The translations under genes were made by a program, and so were the position numbers. Below the pieces are notes generated by a model, which was not told the origin of the DNA, did not search any database, and saw nothing but the letters and a program-made list of their open reading frames with translations. Source: Streptomyces flavidovirens DSM 40150 (lineage in GTDB: Bacteria; Actinomycetota; Actinomycetes; Streptomycetales; Streptomycetaceae). Taken from it: a stretch of DNA of 64,000 bases. The DNA lies in NCBI RefSeq assembly GCF_000429085.1, contig NZ_AUBE01000015.1, positions 124,001 to 188,000 on the forward strand. The letters are read 5' to 3'. Below are positions 33,552 through 42,287 of the stretch, piece after piece (within the stretch, counting starts at the first letter, position 1; every line of letters starts with the position of its first letter).

Positions 33552-33578
33552 ACGGCCCCGCCCGAAAGGCGGGGCCGT
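33552..33578 (+). terminator. Intrinsic terminator after the S8 protease gene
   Basis: ACGGCCCCGCC pairs with GGCGGGGCCGT around a CGAAA loop and is followed by TTTCTTTT. This is a classic rho-independent terminator, unusual in having a T-tract. Confidence 0.92.
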
Positions 33579-33675
33579 TTCTTTTCGGCATTCTTACGCG
33601 GCGGTAGTTAACAATCCCCCGGATTGCGCACCCGTGGTACGAGGGAAGGCTCCTGCGGTACGCACCCCCCACGTA

Positions 33676-33695
33676 CCCAAGTCGGCCCAAGTCGG
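33676..33695. repeat. 10-base direct repeat in the glgE promoter region
   Basis: CCCAAGTCGG occurs twice head-to-tail, 32-51 bases before the glgE start. It could be a tandem activator site near the -35 region, or chance. Confidence 0.45.
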
Positions 33696-33726
33696 TCCAC
33701 CCGAGTGAACGTGGACAGGAGCGGTG

Positions 33727-35826
33727 ATGCCCGCACCCCACCAGTCGCCAACGGAGCAGATAAAAAGGACAGACCCCAAGAAAGCCCCCGAACGCGAGCC
33801 GCGCTCGTCCGCGGCCGCTCAGCCCCCAGGTGAGCCAATGATCGGTCGCATCCCTGTCCTGGACGTACGTCCCGCCGTCGACTGCGGCAGAAGGCCGGCG
33901 AAGGCGGTGGCCGGTGAGACGTTCGAAGTCACCGCCACCGTCTTCCGCGAGGGCCACGACGCCGTCGCCGCCAACGTCGTCCTGCGTGACCCGGCGGGCC
34001 GGGAGGGGCCCTGGACGCCGATGCGCGAACTCGCGCCGGGCACCGACCGGTGGGGCGCGCGCGTGACGCCTCTCGCCGAGGGGCAGTGGACGTACGCCGT
34101 GGAGGCCTGGTCCGATCCCGTGGCGACCTGGCGCCACAACGCCCGCATCAAGATCCCGGCGGGCCAGGACACCGAGCTGGTACTCGCGGAGGGCGCGGAG
34201 CTGTACGAGCGGGCCGCCTCCGGCGTGCCGAAGAAGGACGGGCGTGAGGCGGTCCTGGCCGCCGTCGACGCGCTGCGCGACACCGCGAAGCCCCCCGCCG
34301 TCCGGCTCGCCGCCGCGCTCGACCCGGAGGCGGACGCGGCGCTCGGCCGCCACCCGCTGCGCGAGCTGGTCACGTCCTCACCCGAGATGCCGCTGCTCGT
34401 CGAGCGCGGGCGCGCGCTCTTCGGCTCCTGGTACGAGTTCTTCCCGCGCTCCGAGGGCGTCCGTACCGACAAACGGGGGAAGCAGACCGGCGGAACGTTC
34501 AAGACGGCCGCCGAGCGGCTGCCCGCCGTGGCCGCGATGGGCTTCGACGTGGTGTACCTGCCGCCCATTCACCCCATCGGCACCACGCACCGCAAGGGCC
34601 CCAACAACACTCTGTCCGCGTCGGCCAGGGATGTCGGCGTGCCCTGGGCGATCGGTTCGAAGGACGGCGGCCACGACGCGATCCACCCCGGCCTCGGCAC
34701 CTTCGAGGACTTCGACGCCTTCGTCGCGCGCGCCCGGGACCTGCGCATGGAGATCGCACTGGACTTCGCGCTCCAGTGCTCGCCCGACCACCCCTGGGTC
34801 ACCGAGCACCCCGAGTGGTTCCACCACCGCGCCGACGGCTCGATCGCGTACGCCGAGAACCCGCCGAAGAAGTACCAGGACATCTACCCCATCGCGTTCG
34901 ACGCCGACATGCCCGGCCTGATCCGCGAGACGCTGCGGGTGCTGCGGCTGTGGATGAGCCACGGGGTACGGATCTTCCGCGTCGACAATCCGCACACCAA
35001 GCCGGTGGTCTTCTGGGAGAAGGTCATCGCGGACATCAACCGCACCGACCCCGACGTCATCTTCCTCGCCGAGGCCTTCACCCGCCCCGCGATGATGCAC
35101 ACCCTGGCGGCGATCGGCTTCCAGCAGTCGTACACGTACTTCACCTGGCGCAACACCAAGCAGGAACTGACCGAGTACCTCACGGAGCTCACCGGAGACG
35201 CCGCTTCGTACATGCGTCCCAATTTCTTCGTGAACACCCCGGACATCCTGCACGCCTACCTCCAGCACGGCGGCCGTCCCGCCTTCGAGGTACGGGCGGT
35301 GCTCGCCGCCACCCTGGCGCCCTCGTGGGGCGTGTACGCGGGCTACGAGCTGTGCGAGAACACCCCGGCCAAGCCGGGCAGCGAGGAGTACCTGAACTCG
35401 GAGAAGTACCAACTGCGTCCGCGCGACTGGGAATCGGCGGAGCGCGAGGGCCGCACGATCGCCCCGCTGATCACCACCCTCAACCGCGTGCGCCGCCGTC
35501 ACCCGGCGCTTCAGCAGCTCCGCGATCTGCACTTCCACCACGCCGACAACGACGCGGTCATCGCGTACTCGAAGCGCTCCGGTTCGAACATCGTTGTGGT
35601 GGTCGTCAACCTCGACCCTCACCACACCCAGGAGGCCACGGTCTCGTTGGACATGCCGGAACTCGGCCTCGACTGGTCCGATTCCGTCCCGGTGCGCGAC
35701 GAGCTCACCGGCGAGACCTACCACTGGGGCAGGGCCAACTATGTGCGCCTCGAGCCGGGCCGTACGCCCGCGCACATCTTCGTCCTGCGACCGTCCCCGC
35801 CGATCGGAGGGTCACCCACATCATGA
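33727..35826 (+). CDS. glgE: Maltose-1-phosphate maltosyltransferase GlgE
   Basis: A 699-residue GH13_3 enzyme that extends alpha-1,4-glucan by transferring maltosyl units from alpha-maltose-1-phosphate in the cytoplasm. After a variable leader comes IGRIPVLDVRPAVDCGRRPAKAV, near-identical to S. coelicolor GlgE1 as I remember it. DVVYLPPIHPIGTTHRKGPNNTL follows. The nucleophile is the Asp of IFRVDNPHTKP, and the general acid is the Glu of IFLAEAFTRPAMM. ATG 33727 has AGGAG 5 bases upstream; GTG 33724 is the alternative. It heads an operon with treS (ATGA overlap). In mycobacteria loss of GlgE causes toxic build-up of its substrate. Confidence 0.96.
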   Translation: MPAPHQSPTEQIKRTDPKKAPEREPRSSAAAQPPGEPMIGRIPVLDVRPAVDCGRRPAKAVAGETFEVTATVFREGHDAVAANVVLRDPAGREGPWTPMRELAPGTDRWGARVTPLAEGQWTYAVEAWSDPVATWRHNARIKIPAGQDTELVLAEGAELYERAASGVPKKDGREAVLAAVDALRDTAKPPAVRLAAALDPEADAALGRHPLRELVTSSPEMPLLVERGRALFGSWYEFFPRSEGVRTDKRGKQTGGTFKTAAERLPAVAAMGFDVVYLPPIHPIGTTHRKGPNNTLSASARDVGVPWAIGSKDGGHDAIHPGLGTFEDFDAFVARARDLRMEIALDFALQCSPDHPWVTEHPEWFHHRADGSIAYAENPPKKYQDIYPIAFDADMPGLIRETLRVLRLWMSHGVRIFRVDNPHTKPVVFWEKVIADINRTDPDVIFLAEAFTRPAMMHTLAAIGFQQSYTYFTWRNTKQELTEYLTELTGDAASYMRPNFFVNTPDILHAYLQHGGRPAFEVRAVLAATLAPSWGVYAGYELCENTPAKPGSEEYLNSEKYQLRPRDWESAEREGRTIAPLITTLNRVRRRHPALQQLRDLHFHHADNDAVIAYSKRSGSNIVVVVVNLDPHHTQEATVSLDMPELGLDWSDSVPVRDELTGETYHWGRANYVRLEPGRTPAHIFVLRPSPPIGGSPTS

Positions 35827-37544
35827 TCGTCAATGAGCCCGTCCACGACACGTTCGAAGACACGCCCGCCAAGGACCGCGACCCGGAGTGGTTCAAGCGG
35901 GCGGTGTTCTACGAAGTGCTCGTCCGTTCCTTCCAGGACAGCAACGGAGACGGCGTAGGCGACCTCAAGGGCATCACCGCCAAGCTGGACTACCTCCAAT
36001 GGCTCGGCGTCGACTGCCTCTGGCTGCCGCCGTTCTTCAAGTCTCCGCTGCGCGACGGCGGTTACGACGTATCGGACTACACGTCCGTCCTCCCCGAGTT
36101 CGGCGACCTGGCCGACTTCGTGGAGTTCGTGGACGCCGCGCACCACCGTGGCATGCGCGTGATCATCGACTTTGTCATGAACCACACGAGCGACCAGCAT
36201 CCGTGGTTCCAGGAGTCGAGGTCCGATCCGCAGGGTCCGTACGGCGACTACTACGTCTGGGCCGACGACGACAAGCAGTACCAGGACGCCCGGATCATCT
36301 TCGTCGACACGGAGACGTCCAACTGGACCTTCGACCCCGTCCGCAAGCAGTACTTCTGGCACCGCTTCTTCTCCCACCAGCCGGACCTCAACTACGAGAA
36401 CCCGGCCGTGCAGGAGGAGATGATCTCCGCCCTGCGCTTCTGGCTCGACCTGGGCATCGACGGCTTCCGCCTCGACGCCGTCCCCTACCTCTACCAGGAG
36501 GAGGGAACCAACTGCGAGAACCTCCCCCGCACCCACCAGTTCCTGAAGCGGGTGCGCAAGGAGATCGACGCGTCCTACCCGGACACCGTGATCCTCGCCG
36601 AGGCCAACCAGTGGCCGGAAGACGTCGTCGACTACTTCGGCGACTTCAAAAAGGGCGGCGACGAGTGCCACATGGCCTTCCACTTCCCGGTCATGCCGCG
36701 CATCTTCATGGCCGTACGGCGCGAATCGCGCTACCCGGTCTCCGAAGTCCTGGCCAAGACCCCGGCCATCCCGTCCAACTGCCAGTGGGGCATCTTCCTG
36801 CGCAACCACGACGAGCTGACCCTCGAAATGGTCACGGACGAAGAGCGCGACTACATGTACGCGGAGTACGCCAAGGACCCGCGGATGCGCGCCAACATCG
36901 GCATCCGCCGGCGGCTCGCACCCCTCCTCGACAACGACCGCAACCAGATCGAGCTGTTCACGGCGCTGCTCCTGTCCCTCCCCGGTTCGCCGATCCTGTA
37001 CTACGGCGACGAGATCGGGATGGGCGACAACATCTGGCTCGGTGACCGGGACGCCGTACGCACACCCATGCAGTGGACGCCCGACCGCAACGCCGGCTTC
37101 TCGTCCTGTGATCCGGGACGGCTGTTCCTCCCCACGATCATGGACCCGGTCTACGGGTACCAGGTCACCAACGTCGAGGCGGCGATGACCTCGCCCTCGT
37201 CGCTGCTGCACTGGACGCGGCGGATGATCGAGATCCGCAAGCAGAACCCGGCCTTCGGCCTCGGCTCGTACACCGAGCTGCCGTCGACCAACCCGGCCGT
37301 GATCGCGTTCCTGCGCGAGTACAAGGACGACCTGGTGCTGTGTGTCCACAACTTCTCGCGCTTCCCGCAGCCGACGGAACTCGATCTCCAGACCTTCAAC
37401 GGCCGTCATCCGGTCGAGCTGATCGGCGGGGTGCGTTTCCCGGCCATCGGCGAATGGCCGTATCTGCTGACCCTCGCAGGTCACGGCTTCTACTGGTTCC
37501 GGCTGCGCAAGGACGCGTCGCCGCTCCCGGCCAAGCGCGCCTGA
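35823..37544 (+). CDS. treS: Trehalose synthase / maltose alpha-D-glucosyltransferase TreS
   Basis: A 573-residue GH13_16 enzyme that interconverts trehalose and maltose and supplies maltose to Mak. YEVLVRSFQDSNGDGVGDLKGI, VIIDFVMNHTSDQHPWF (region I), GIDGFRLDAVPYL (region II, nucleophile Asp), VILAEANQWPEDV (region III, acid Glu) and LRNHDELTLEM (region IV) are all present. The length fits TreS without a fused maltokinase. The start overlaps the glgE stop by 4 bases (ATGA). A hairpin after its stop separates it from mak. Confidence 0.96.
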   Translation: MIVNEPVHDTFEDTPAKDRDPEWFKRAVFYEVLVRSFQDSNGDGVGDLKGITAKLDYLQWLGVDCLWLPPFFKSPLRDGGYDVSDYTSVLPEFGDLADFVEFVDAAHHRGMRVIIDFVMNHTSDQHPWFQESRSDPQGPYGDYYVWADDDKQYQDARIIFVDTETSNWTFDPVRKQYFWHRFFSHQPDLNYENPAVQEEMISALRFWLDLGIDGFRLDAVPYLYQEEGTNCENLPRTHQFLKRVRKEIDASYPDTVILAEANQWPEDVVDYFGDFKKGGDECHMAFHFPVMPRIFMAVRRESRYPVSEVLAKTPAIPSNCQWGIFLRNHDELTLEMVTDEERDYMYAEYAKDPRMRANIGIRRRLAPLLDNDRNQIELFTALLLSLPGSPILYYGDEIGMGDNIWLGDRDAVRTPMQWTPDRNAGFSSCDPGRLFLPTIMDPVYGYQVTNVEAAMTSPSSLLHWTRRMIEIRKQNPAFGLGSYTELPSTNPAVIAFLREYKDDLVLCVHNFSRFPQPTELDLQTFNGRHPVELIGGVRFPAIGEWPYLLTLAGHGFYWFRLRKDASPLPAKRA

Positions 37545-37557
37545 AGTGCCTTCTGCG

Positions 37558-37581
37558 GCGGGGCGGTTTCCCCCGCCCCGC
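37558..37581 (+). terminator. Terminator after treS
   Basis: GCGGGGCGG (37558-37566) pairs with CCGCCCCGC (37573-37581), 14 bases past the treS stop, so mak probably has its own promoter in 37582-37747. Confidence 0.65.
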
Positions 37582-37607
37582 TGTGGGCACTCATCCCGTC
37601 ATATCGG

Positions 37608-37619
37608 GTCCGTACGGAC
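37608..37619. promoter_or_regulatory. Perfect 12-base palindrome upstream of mak
   Basis: GTCCGTACGGAC sits 129 bases before the maltokinase start in the short gap after treS. It is a candidate operator with no other support. Confidence 0.35.
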
Positions 37620-37747
37620 GATCCCCGACCCGACACTTCCCGCGTTTCGGCTGCGGGGAGAACCCCACGCACCGCCCGGACAGCTACGGTCGCAATCCGG
37701 GACACTCTGCGCATCCTGTGGTGTGCCCGGGGAAAGGACGCGATGCC

Positions 37748-39388
37748 ATGTCGGAGGCTGCATCCACCCGGAGTACGGCCGCCCGCCGCGCCACTCCTCC
37801 AGCCCCACCCCCGGCGCTGCTCCCCTCGCTGGCGCCGCTGCTGTACGAATGGCTGCCCAGGCAGCGGTGGTTCGCGGGCAAGGGACGCCCGGTCACCGGG
37901 TTCTCGCTCGTCGCCGCCACGGAGTTGCTGCCCTCGTCCGGCGGTGTTTCGGGCGCTCCCGGCCTGCTGCATCTGCTGGTGAGCGTCCAGCAGCCCGCCG
38001 CGGCCACGCACGGTCCGCCGGGGCCACCGGTGGCCGACTGCTACCAACTGCTGCTCGGCGTACGGTCCGCGCTGCCGCCACGTCTCGCGCCGGCCCTGAT
38101 CGGGCACGTCCAGGACGGGCCGCTGGAGGGTCTCACCGTCTACGACGCGCTGCTGGACCCGCGTCTGGCCGGACTGCTCCTGGAACGGCTGCGCAACACC
38201 GGTGTGCAGGGGGCGCTGCGCTTCGAGCGGGACCCGTCGGTCGTCATCCCGCCCGGTCTCACGCCCAGGCCGCTCGGCGCCGAGCAGTCCAACTCGTCTC
38301 TCGTCTATGGAGATTCGTTCATTCTCAAGGTCTTCCGCCGGGTCAGCCCCGGCTCCAACCCCGATCTGGAGCTGCCGCTCGCCCTGGCCCGCAAGGGCTG
38401 CGAGCGGGTGCCCGCGCCGGTCGCCTGGTACGAGGCCGACAACACCGACGATCCGTACCAGCCGTACGCCCTCGGGGTCCTGCAGCCCTTCCTGCGCGGC
38501 TCGGAGGACGGCTGGCAGCGCGCGCTGCGGGCCCTGGCCGTCGGCAACGACTTCACCGCCGACGCGCAGGCGCTGGGCCGGGCCACCGCCGAGGTGCACA
38601 CCGCGCTCGCCGTCGCCCTGCCGATGGTCATGCTGCGCAAGCAGCAGACCGAGGCGCTGGCGGCGGCGATGACCGAACGCCTCGACGCGGCGGCGCAGGC
38701 GGTGCCGGCGCTCGTCCCGTACGTCCCCGCCCTGCGCACCGCCTTCGACGCGTTCGCGGCGCGGGGGCGGGCGGGGCGGGCCTGGCCGGCCCAGCGGGTC
38801 CACGGCGACCTGCACCTGGGCCAGGCGCTGCGCGCACCCGGCGGCGAGTGGTCGGTCATCGACTTCGAGGGCGAGCCGTCGCGCCCGCTCGCGGAGCGGC
38901 GCCGCCCGCAGCCGGTCGTACGCGATGTGGCGGGCATGCTGCGGTCGTTCGACTACGCGGCCCGCTCCCACCAGCCGTGGGACGCGGACTGGGCGACGCG
39001 GTGCCGGGAGGCGTTCTGCGACGGGTACGCGAAGGCGTCGGGGACCGACCCGCGCGACGAGCCGGAGCTGCTGCGGGCGTACGAGACGGACAAGGCGGTG
39101 TACGAGGTCCTCTACGAGGCCCGGCACCGCCCGGACTGGCTGCCGGTCCCCCTGGCGGCCATTCACCGCCTGGCCTCGTCGCCCGGCGCCCGCACCCCCG
39201 GCCACCGCCCGGAAACCACCCCGCACCGCACCACTGGCCCGCTGCCCGGAACACCCAGGCACAGCGCCCCCACCCGGCCGCCGGGAACACCCCCGCACAG
39301 CGGCCCCGCCCCGTCCTCGGACACCGCGGCCCACCGCGCGTCCGACCCGCCCCCGGAGACCGACCACACACCGGGACCGACACCATGA
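37748..39388 (+). CDS. mak: Maltokinase (Mak/Pep2)
   Basis: A 546-residue kinase of the aminoglycoside-phosphotransferase-like fold that makes alpha-maltose-1-phosphate from maltose and ATP, the GlgE substrate. LLYEWLPRQRWFAGKGRPV is the N-terminal cap typical of Mak. The catalytic loop is QRVHGDLHLGQAL, and the metal-binding segment is WSVIDFEGEPSRPLAERRRPQPVVRDVAGMLRSFDYAA. The last 80 residues are a Pro/Thr/His-rich tail absent from mycobacterial Mak. ATG 37748 has GGAAAGGA 9 bases upstream. The stop overlaps an ATG (39385) that opens a small frame leading into glgB. Confidence 0.94.
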   Translation: MSEAASTRSTAARRATPPAPPPALLPSLAPLLYEWLPRQRWFAGKGRPVTGFSLVAATELLPSSGGVSGAPGLLHLLVSVQQPAAATHGPPGPPVADCYQLLLGVRSALPPRLAPALIGHVQDGPLEGLTVYDALLDPRLAGLLLERLRNTGVQGALRFERDPSVVIPPGLTPRPLGAEQSNSSLVYGDSFILKVFRRVSPGSNPDLELPLALARKGCERVPAPVAWYEADNTDDPYQPYALGVLQPFLRGSEDGWQRALRALAVGNDFTADAQALGRATAEVHTALAVALPMVMLRKQQTEALAAAMTERLDAAAQAVPALVPYVPALRTAFDAFAARGRAGRAWPAQRVHGDLHLGQALRAPGGEWSVIDFEGEPSRPLAERRRPQPVVRDVAGMLRSFDYAARSHQPWDADWATRCREAFCDGYAKASGTDPRDEPELLRAYETDKAVYEVLYEARHRPDWLPVPLAAIHRLASSPGARTPGHRPETTPHRTTGPLPGTPRHSAPTRPPGTPPHSGPAPSSDTAAHRASDPPPETDHTPGPTP

Positions 39389-39609
39389 CCCCTCTCCCCC
39401 CGACGCCGGTGACGCGTACCGCGCCCCGGTCCGCTCTCCGGGGGCTGCGTGCCGCGCAGCCGTCCGGGGCCGCCCGTGGGCGCCTGTGGCTCCGGCGCGC
39501 GGCCGGGCCGCCGCGCCCGGTCGCCGCCGCCCCGGCGCGGCGCGCTCCAGCCCACCTCCGCCCGTCCACCGCACCCGACCGGATCCTCCCGAGGAGGCCG
39601 CACCCGTGA
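39385..39609 (+). CDS. Possible small coupling ORF between mak and glgB (uncertain)
   Basis: A 74-codon frame begins with an ATG overlapping the mak stop (ATGA) and ends with a TGA overlapping the glgB GTG (GTGA). The predicted peptide is Pro/Arg/Ala-rich with no recognisable domain, so its sequence may not matter. Its position would let ribosomes pass from mak to glgB without leaving the message. It could equally be a chance open frame in high-GC spacer DNA, because glgB has its own GAGGAGG. Confidence 0.3.
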   Translation: MTPLPPTPVTRTAPRSALRGLRAAQPSGAARGRLWLRRAAGPPRPVAAAPARRAPAHLRPSTAPDRILPRRPHP

Positions 39610-42287
39610 CCCCCCGTCCACCGTCCCGCAAGTCCGCCGATTCCCCGAGCGTGCCCACGTCGCCCGAGAGCGCGCCGCCCGTACCGCCGCGCAAGCGTGC
39701 CAAACCCGCCAGGGCCCCCAAGCAGGCCGACGCCGTCGAGCCTTCGCAGGCACCGCAGGGTGCTCCGCAGCCCCTGAAGGCCGCCGAGACCCCGCCGCCG
39801 CGCAAGCCCTCCAGGGCCGTGAAGCAGGCCAAACCCGCCAAGGCCGCCGCCAAGACCGGTGCGGCGGCGCAGGCCGCCGCCGCCGGCCCTCCGGACTCCG
39901 CCCCCAAGGCCGCACAGGACGCGGAGTCCGGCAAGGCGGCCAAGGCCACGAAGCCAGCGAAGACCGCCAGGCCCGCCAAGTCCCGGCGGACCACCGCGCA
40001 GCCCACCACCCCCGCGGACCAGCCTCCCGACTCCGCGCCGAAGGCCGTGCAGGACACCGAGTCCACCACGCCCGCGCGGCGCACCAGGGCTCCGAAGCGG
40101 GAGCCCGACGGCCCCGCGCTCCGGGGGAGCGACCGGGACCGGCTGCTGGCCGGCGGTCATCACGACCCGCACGGGCTCCTCGGCGCCCATCCCGCCGACG
40201 GCGCGGCCACCGGCGTCGTCTTCCGCGCGCTGCGGCCCTTCGCCCGCGCCGTCACCGTGCTGGCCGCCGGTCACCGCACCGCGCTGCACGACGACGGCGA
40301 CGGGCTGTTCTCCGGCGTACTGCCCCTGGACGCCGTGCCGCCGGAGTACAGCCTGCTCGTCACGTACGACGACAACGAGCTGGAGGTGCAGGACCCGTAC
40401 CGCTTTCTGCCCGCCCTCGGTGAACTCGACCTGTACCTCATCGGCGAGGGCCGCCACGAGGAGCTGTGGCGGGCGCTCGGCGCTCAGCCGATGGTCCATC
40501 AGGGCGTGAGTGGCACCCGTTTCACGGTCTGGGCGCCGAACGCGCGCGGCGTCCGTGTCGCGGGTGACTTCAACTACTGGAACGCCACCGGGTTCCCGAT
40601 GCGCTCCCTCGGCTCGTCCGGCATCTGGGAGCTGTTCGTGCCCGGTGTCGGGGAAGGGACGCTCTACAAGTTCGAGATCATGCGGCCCGACGGCAGTCAC
40701 ACGCTGCGCGCCGACCCGATGGCCCGCCGCACCGAGTGCCCGCCCGCCAATGCCTCGATCGTGACGGCCTCGCACCATGTGTGGCGTGACCAGGAGTGGA
40801 TGGAGCACCGCGCCGACCGGCCGGTGCACAAGGCGCCGTTCTCGGTCTACGAGGTGCATCTGGGGTCCTGGCGGCCCGGACTGTCCTACCGCGAGCTCGC
40901 GGAGCAGCTTCCGGCGTACGTCGCCGATCTCGGCTTCACCCACGTCGAGCTGATGCCGGTCGCCGAGCACCCCTTCGGCGGCTCCTGGGGTTACCAGGTC
41001 ACCGGTCTGTACGCGCCGACGGCCCGCATGGGCACGCCCGACGACTTCCGGTACCTGGTCGAGTCGCTGCACCGGGCCGGTATCGGCGTCATCATGGACT
41101 GGGTCCCGGCCCACTTCCCGAAGGACGACTGGGCGCTGGCGCGATTCGACGGCCCGAACCTGTACGAGCACGAGGACTGGCGGCGCGCCGAGCACCCCGA
41201 CTGGGGCACGCTGGAATTCGACTACGGGCGCCCGGAGGTGCGCAACTTCCTGGTCGCCAACGCCACGTACTGGTGCGAGGAGTTCCACATCGACGGCCTG
41301 CGTGTCGACGCGGTCGCCTCGATGCTCTACCTCGACTACTCGCGCGAGCACGGCGAGTGGGCGCCGAACGAGTTCGGCGGCCGCGACAACCCGGACGCCG
41401 TCTCCTTCCTCCAGGAGATGAACGCGACCGTCTACCGCCGCAACCCCGGCGTCGTGACGATCGCCGAGGAGTCCACCGCCTGGGACGGCGTGACCCGCCC
41501 CACCGACAGCGGCGGTCTCGGCTTCGGTCTCAAGTGGAACATGGGCTGGATGCACGACTCGCTGGTGTACGTCAGCAAGGAGCCGGTGCACCGCAAGTAC
41601 CACCACAACGAGATGACCTTCTCGATGGTGTACGCGTACAGCGAGAACTACGTCCTGCCGATCTCGCACGACGAGGTGGTGCACGGCAAGCAGGCCCTGG
41701 TGAGCAAGATGCCGGGCGACTGGTGGCAGCAGCGCGCCAATCACCGTGCGTACCTCGGCTACATGTGGGCGCACCCCGGCAAGCAGCTGCTCTTCATGGG
41801 GCAGGAGTTCGCCCAGGGAGCGGAGTGGTCGGAGGGGCACGGTCCCGACTGGTGGCTGCTCGACCCGTCGTACTCGGCGGAGCCGGACCACCGTGGCGTA
41901 CGCGACCTGGTCCGCGACCTCAACCAGGTGTACCTCGACACGCCCGCGCTGTGGGAGCTGGACACGGTCCCCGACGGTTTCGCGTGGGTGCTGGGCGACG
42001 CCGCCGAGGACAATGTCTTCGCGTTCCTGCGCTTCGACGCGAAGAGCGGCCCGCTGCTGGCCGTCTCCAACTTCTCGCCGGTGGTGCGGCACGGGTACCG
42101 GCTGTGCGTACCGGACCTGATCCCGGCCTGGACGGAGGTCCTGAACACGGACGCGGCCCGGTACGGCGGCAGCGACGTACGCAACCCTGAGCCGCTCAAG
42201 CCCGAGGCGGGCGGGGCGCACGGCGGCCGGCCCTACCTGGAGATGACGCTGCCGCCGCTGGCGACGGTGTGGTTCAAGCCGGCCTGA
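39606..42287 (+). CDS. glgB: 1,4-alpha-glucan branching enzyme GlgB
   Basis: An 893-residue GH13_9 enzyme that introduces alpha-1,6 branches into the GlgE polymer. The first 165 residues are a low-complexity Ala/Pro/Lys extension (repeated KPAKxA-type segments) not found in E. coli GlgB. Then come two CBM48-like domains (GGHHDPHGLLGAHP; VWAPNARGVRVAGDFNYWN) and the barrel, with DWVPAHFPKDDWALARFDG, IDGLRVDAVASMLYLDYSR (nucleophile Asp), VVTIAEESTAW (acid Glu) and LPISHDEVVHGK. GAGGAGG stands 8 bases before GTG 39606. Its 3' end overlaps the convergent HelD-family gene by 14 bases. Confidence 0.96.
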   Translation: MTPRPPSRKSADSPSVPTSPESAPPVPPRKRAKPARAPKQADAVEPSQAPQGAPQPLKAAETPPPRKPSRAVKQAKPAKAAAKTGAAAQAAAAGPPDSAPKAAQDAESGKAAKATKPAKTARPAKSRRTTAQPTTPADQPPDSAPKAVQDTESTTPARRTRAPKREPDGPALRGSDRDRLLAGGHHDPHGLLGAHPADGAATGVVFRALRPFARAVTVLAAGHRTALHDDGDGLFSGVLPLDAVPPEYSLLVTYDDNELEVQDPYRFLPALGELDLYLIGEGRHEELWRALGAQPMVHQGVSGTRFTVWAPNARGVRVAGDFNYWNATGFPMRSLGSSGIWELFVPGVGEGTLYKFEIMRPDGSHTLRADPMARRTECPPANASIVTASHHVWRDQEWMEHRADRPVHKAPFSVYEVHLGSWRPGLSYRELAEQLPAYVADLGFTHVELMPVAEHPFGGSWGYQVTGLYAPTARMGTPDDFRYLVESLHRAGIGVIMDWVPAHFPKDDWALARFDGPNLYEHEDWRRAEHPDWGTLEFDYGRPEVRNFLVANATYWCEEFHIDGLRVDAVASMLYLDYSREHGEWAPNEFGGRDNPDAVSFLQEMNATVYRRNPGVVTIAEESTAWDGVTRPTDSGGLGFGLKWNMGWMHDSLVYVSKEPVHRKYHHNEMTFSMVYAYSENYVLPISHDEVVHGKQALVSKMPGDWWQQRANHRAYLGYMWAHPGKQLLFMGQEFAQGAEWSEGHGPDWWLLDPSYSAEPDHRGVRDLVRDLNQVYLDTPALWELDTVPDGFAWVLGDAAEDNVFAFLRFDAKSGPLLAVSNFSPVVRHGYRLCVPDLIPAWTEVLNTDAARYGGSDVRNPEPLKPEAGGAHGGRPYLEMTLPPLATVWFKPA

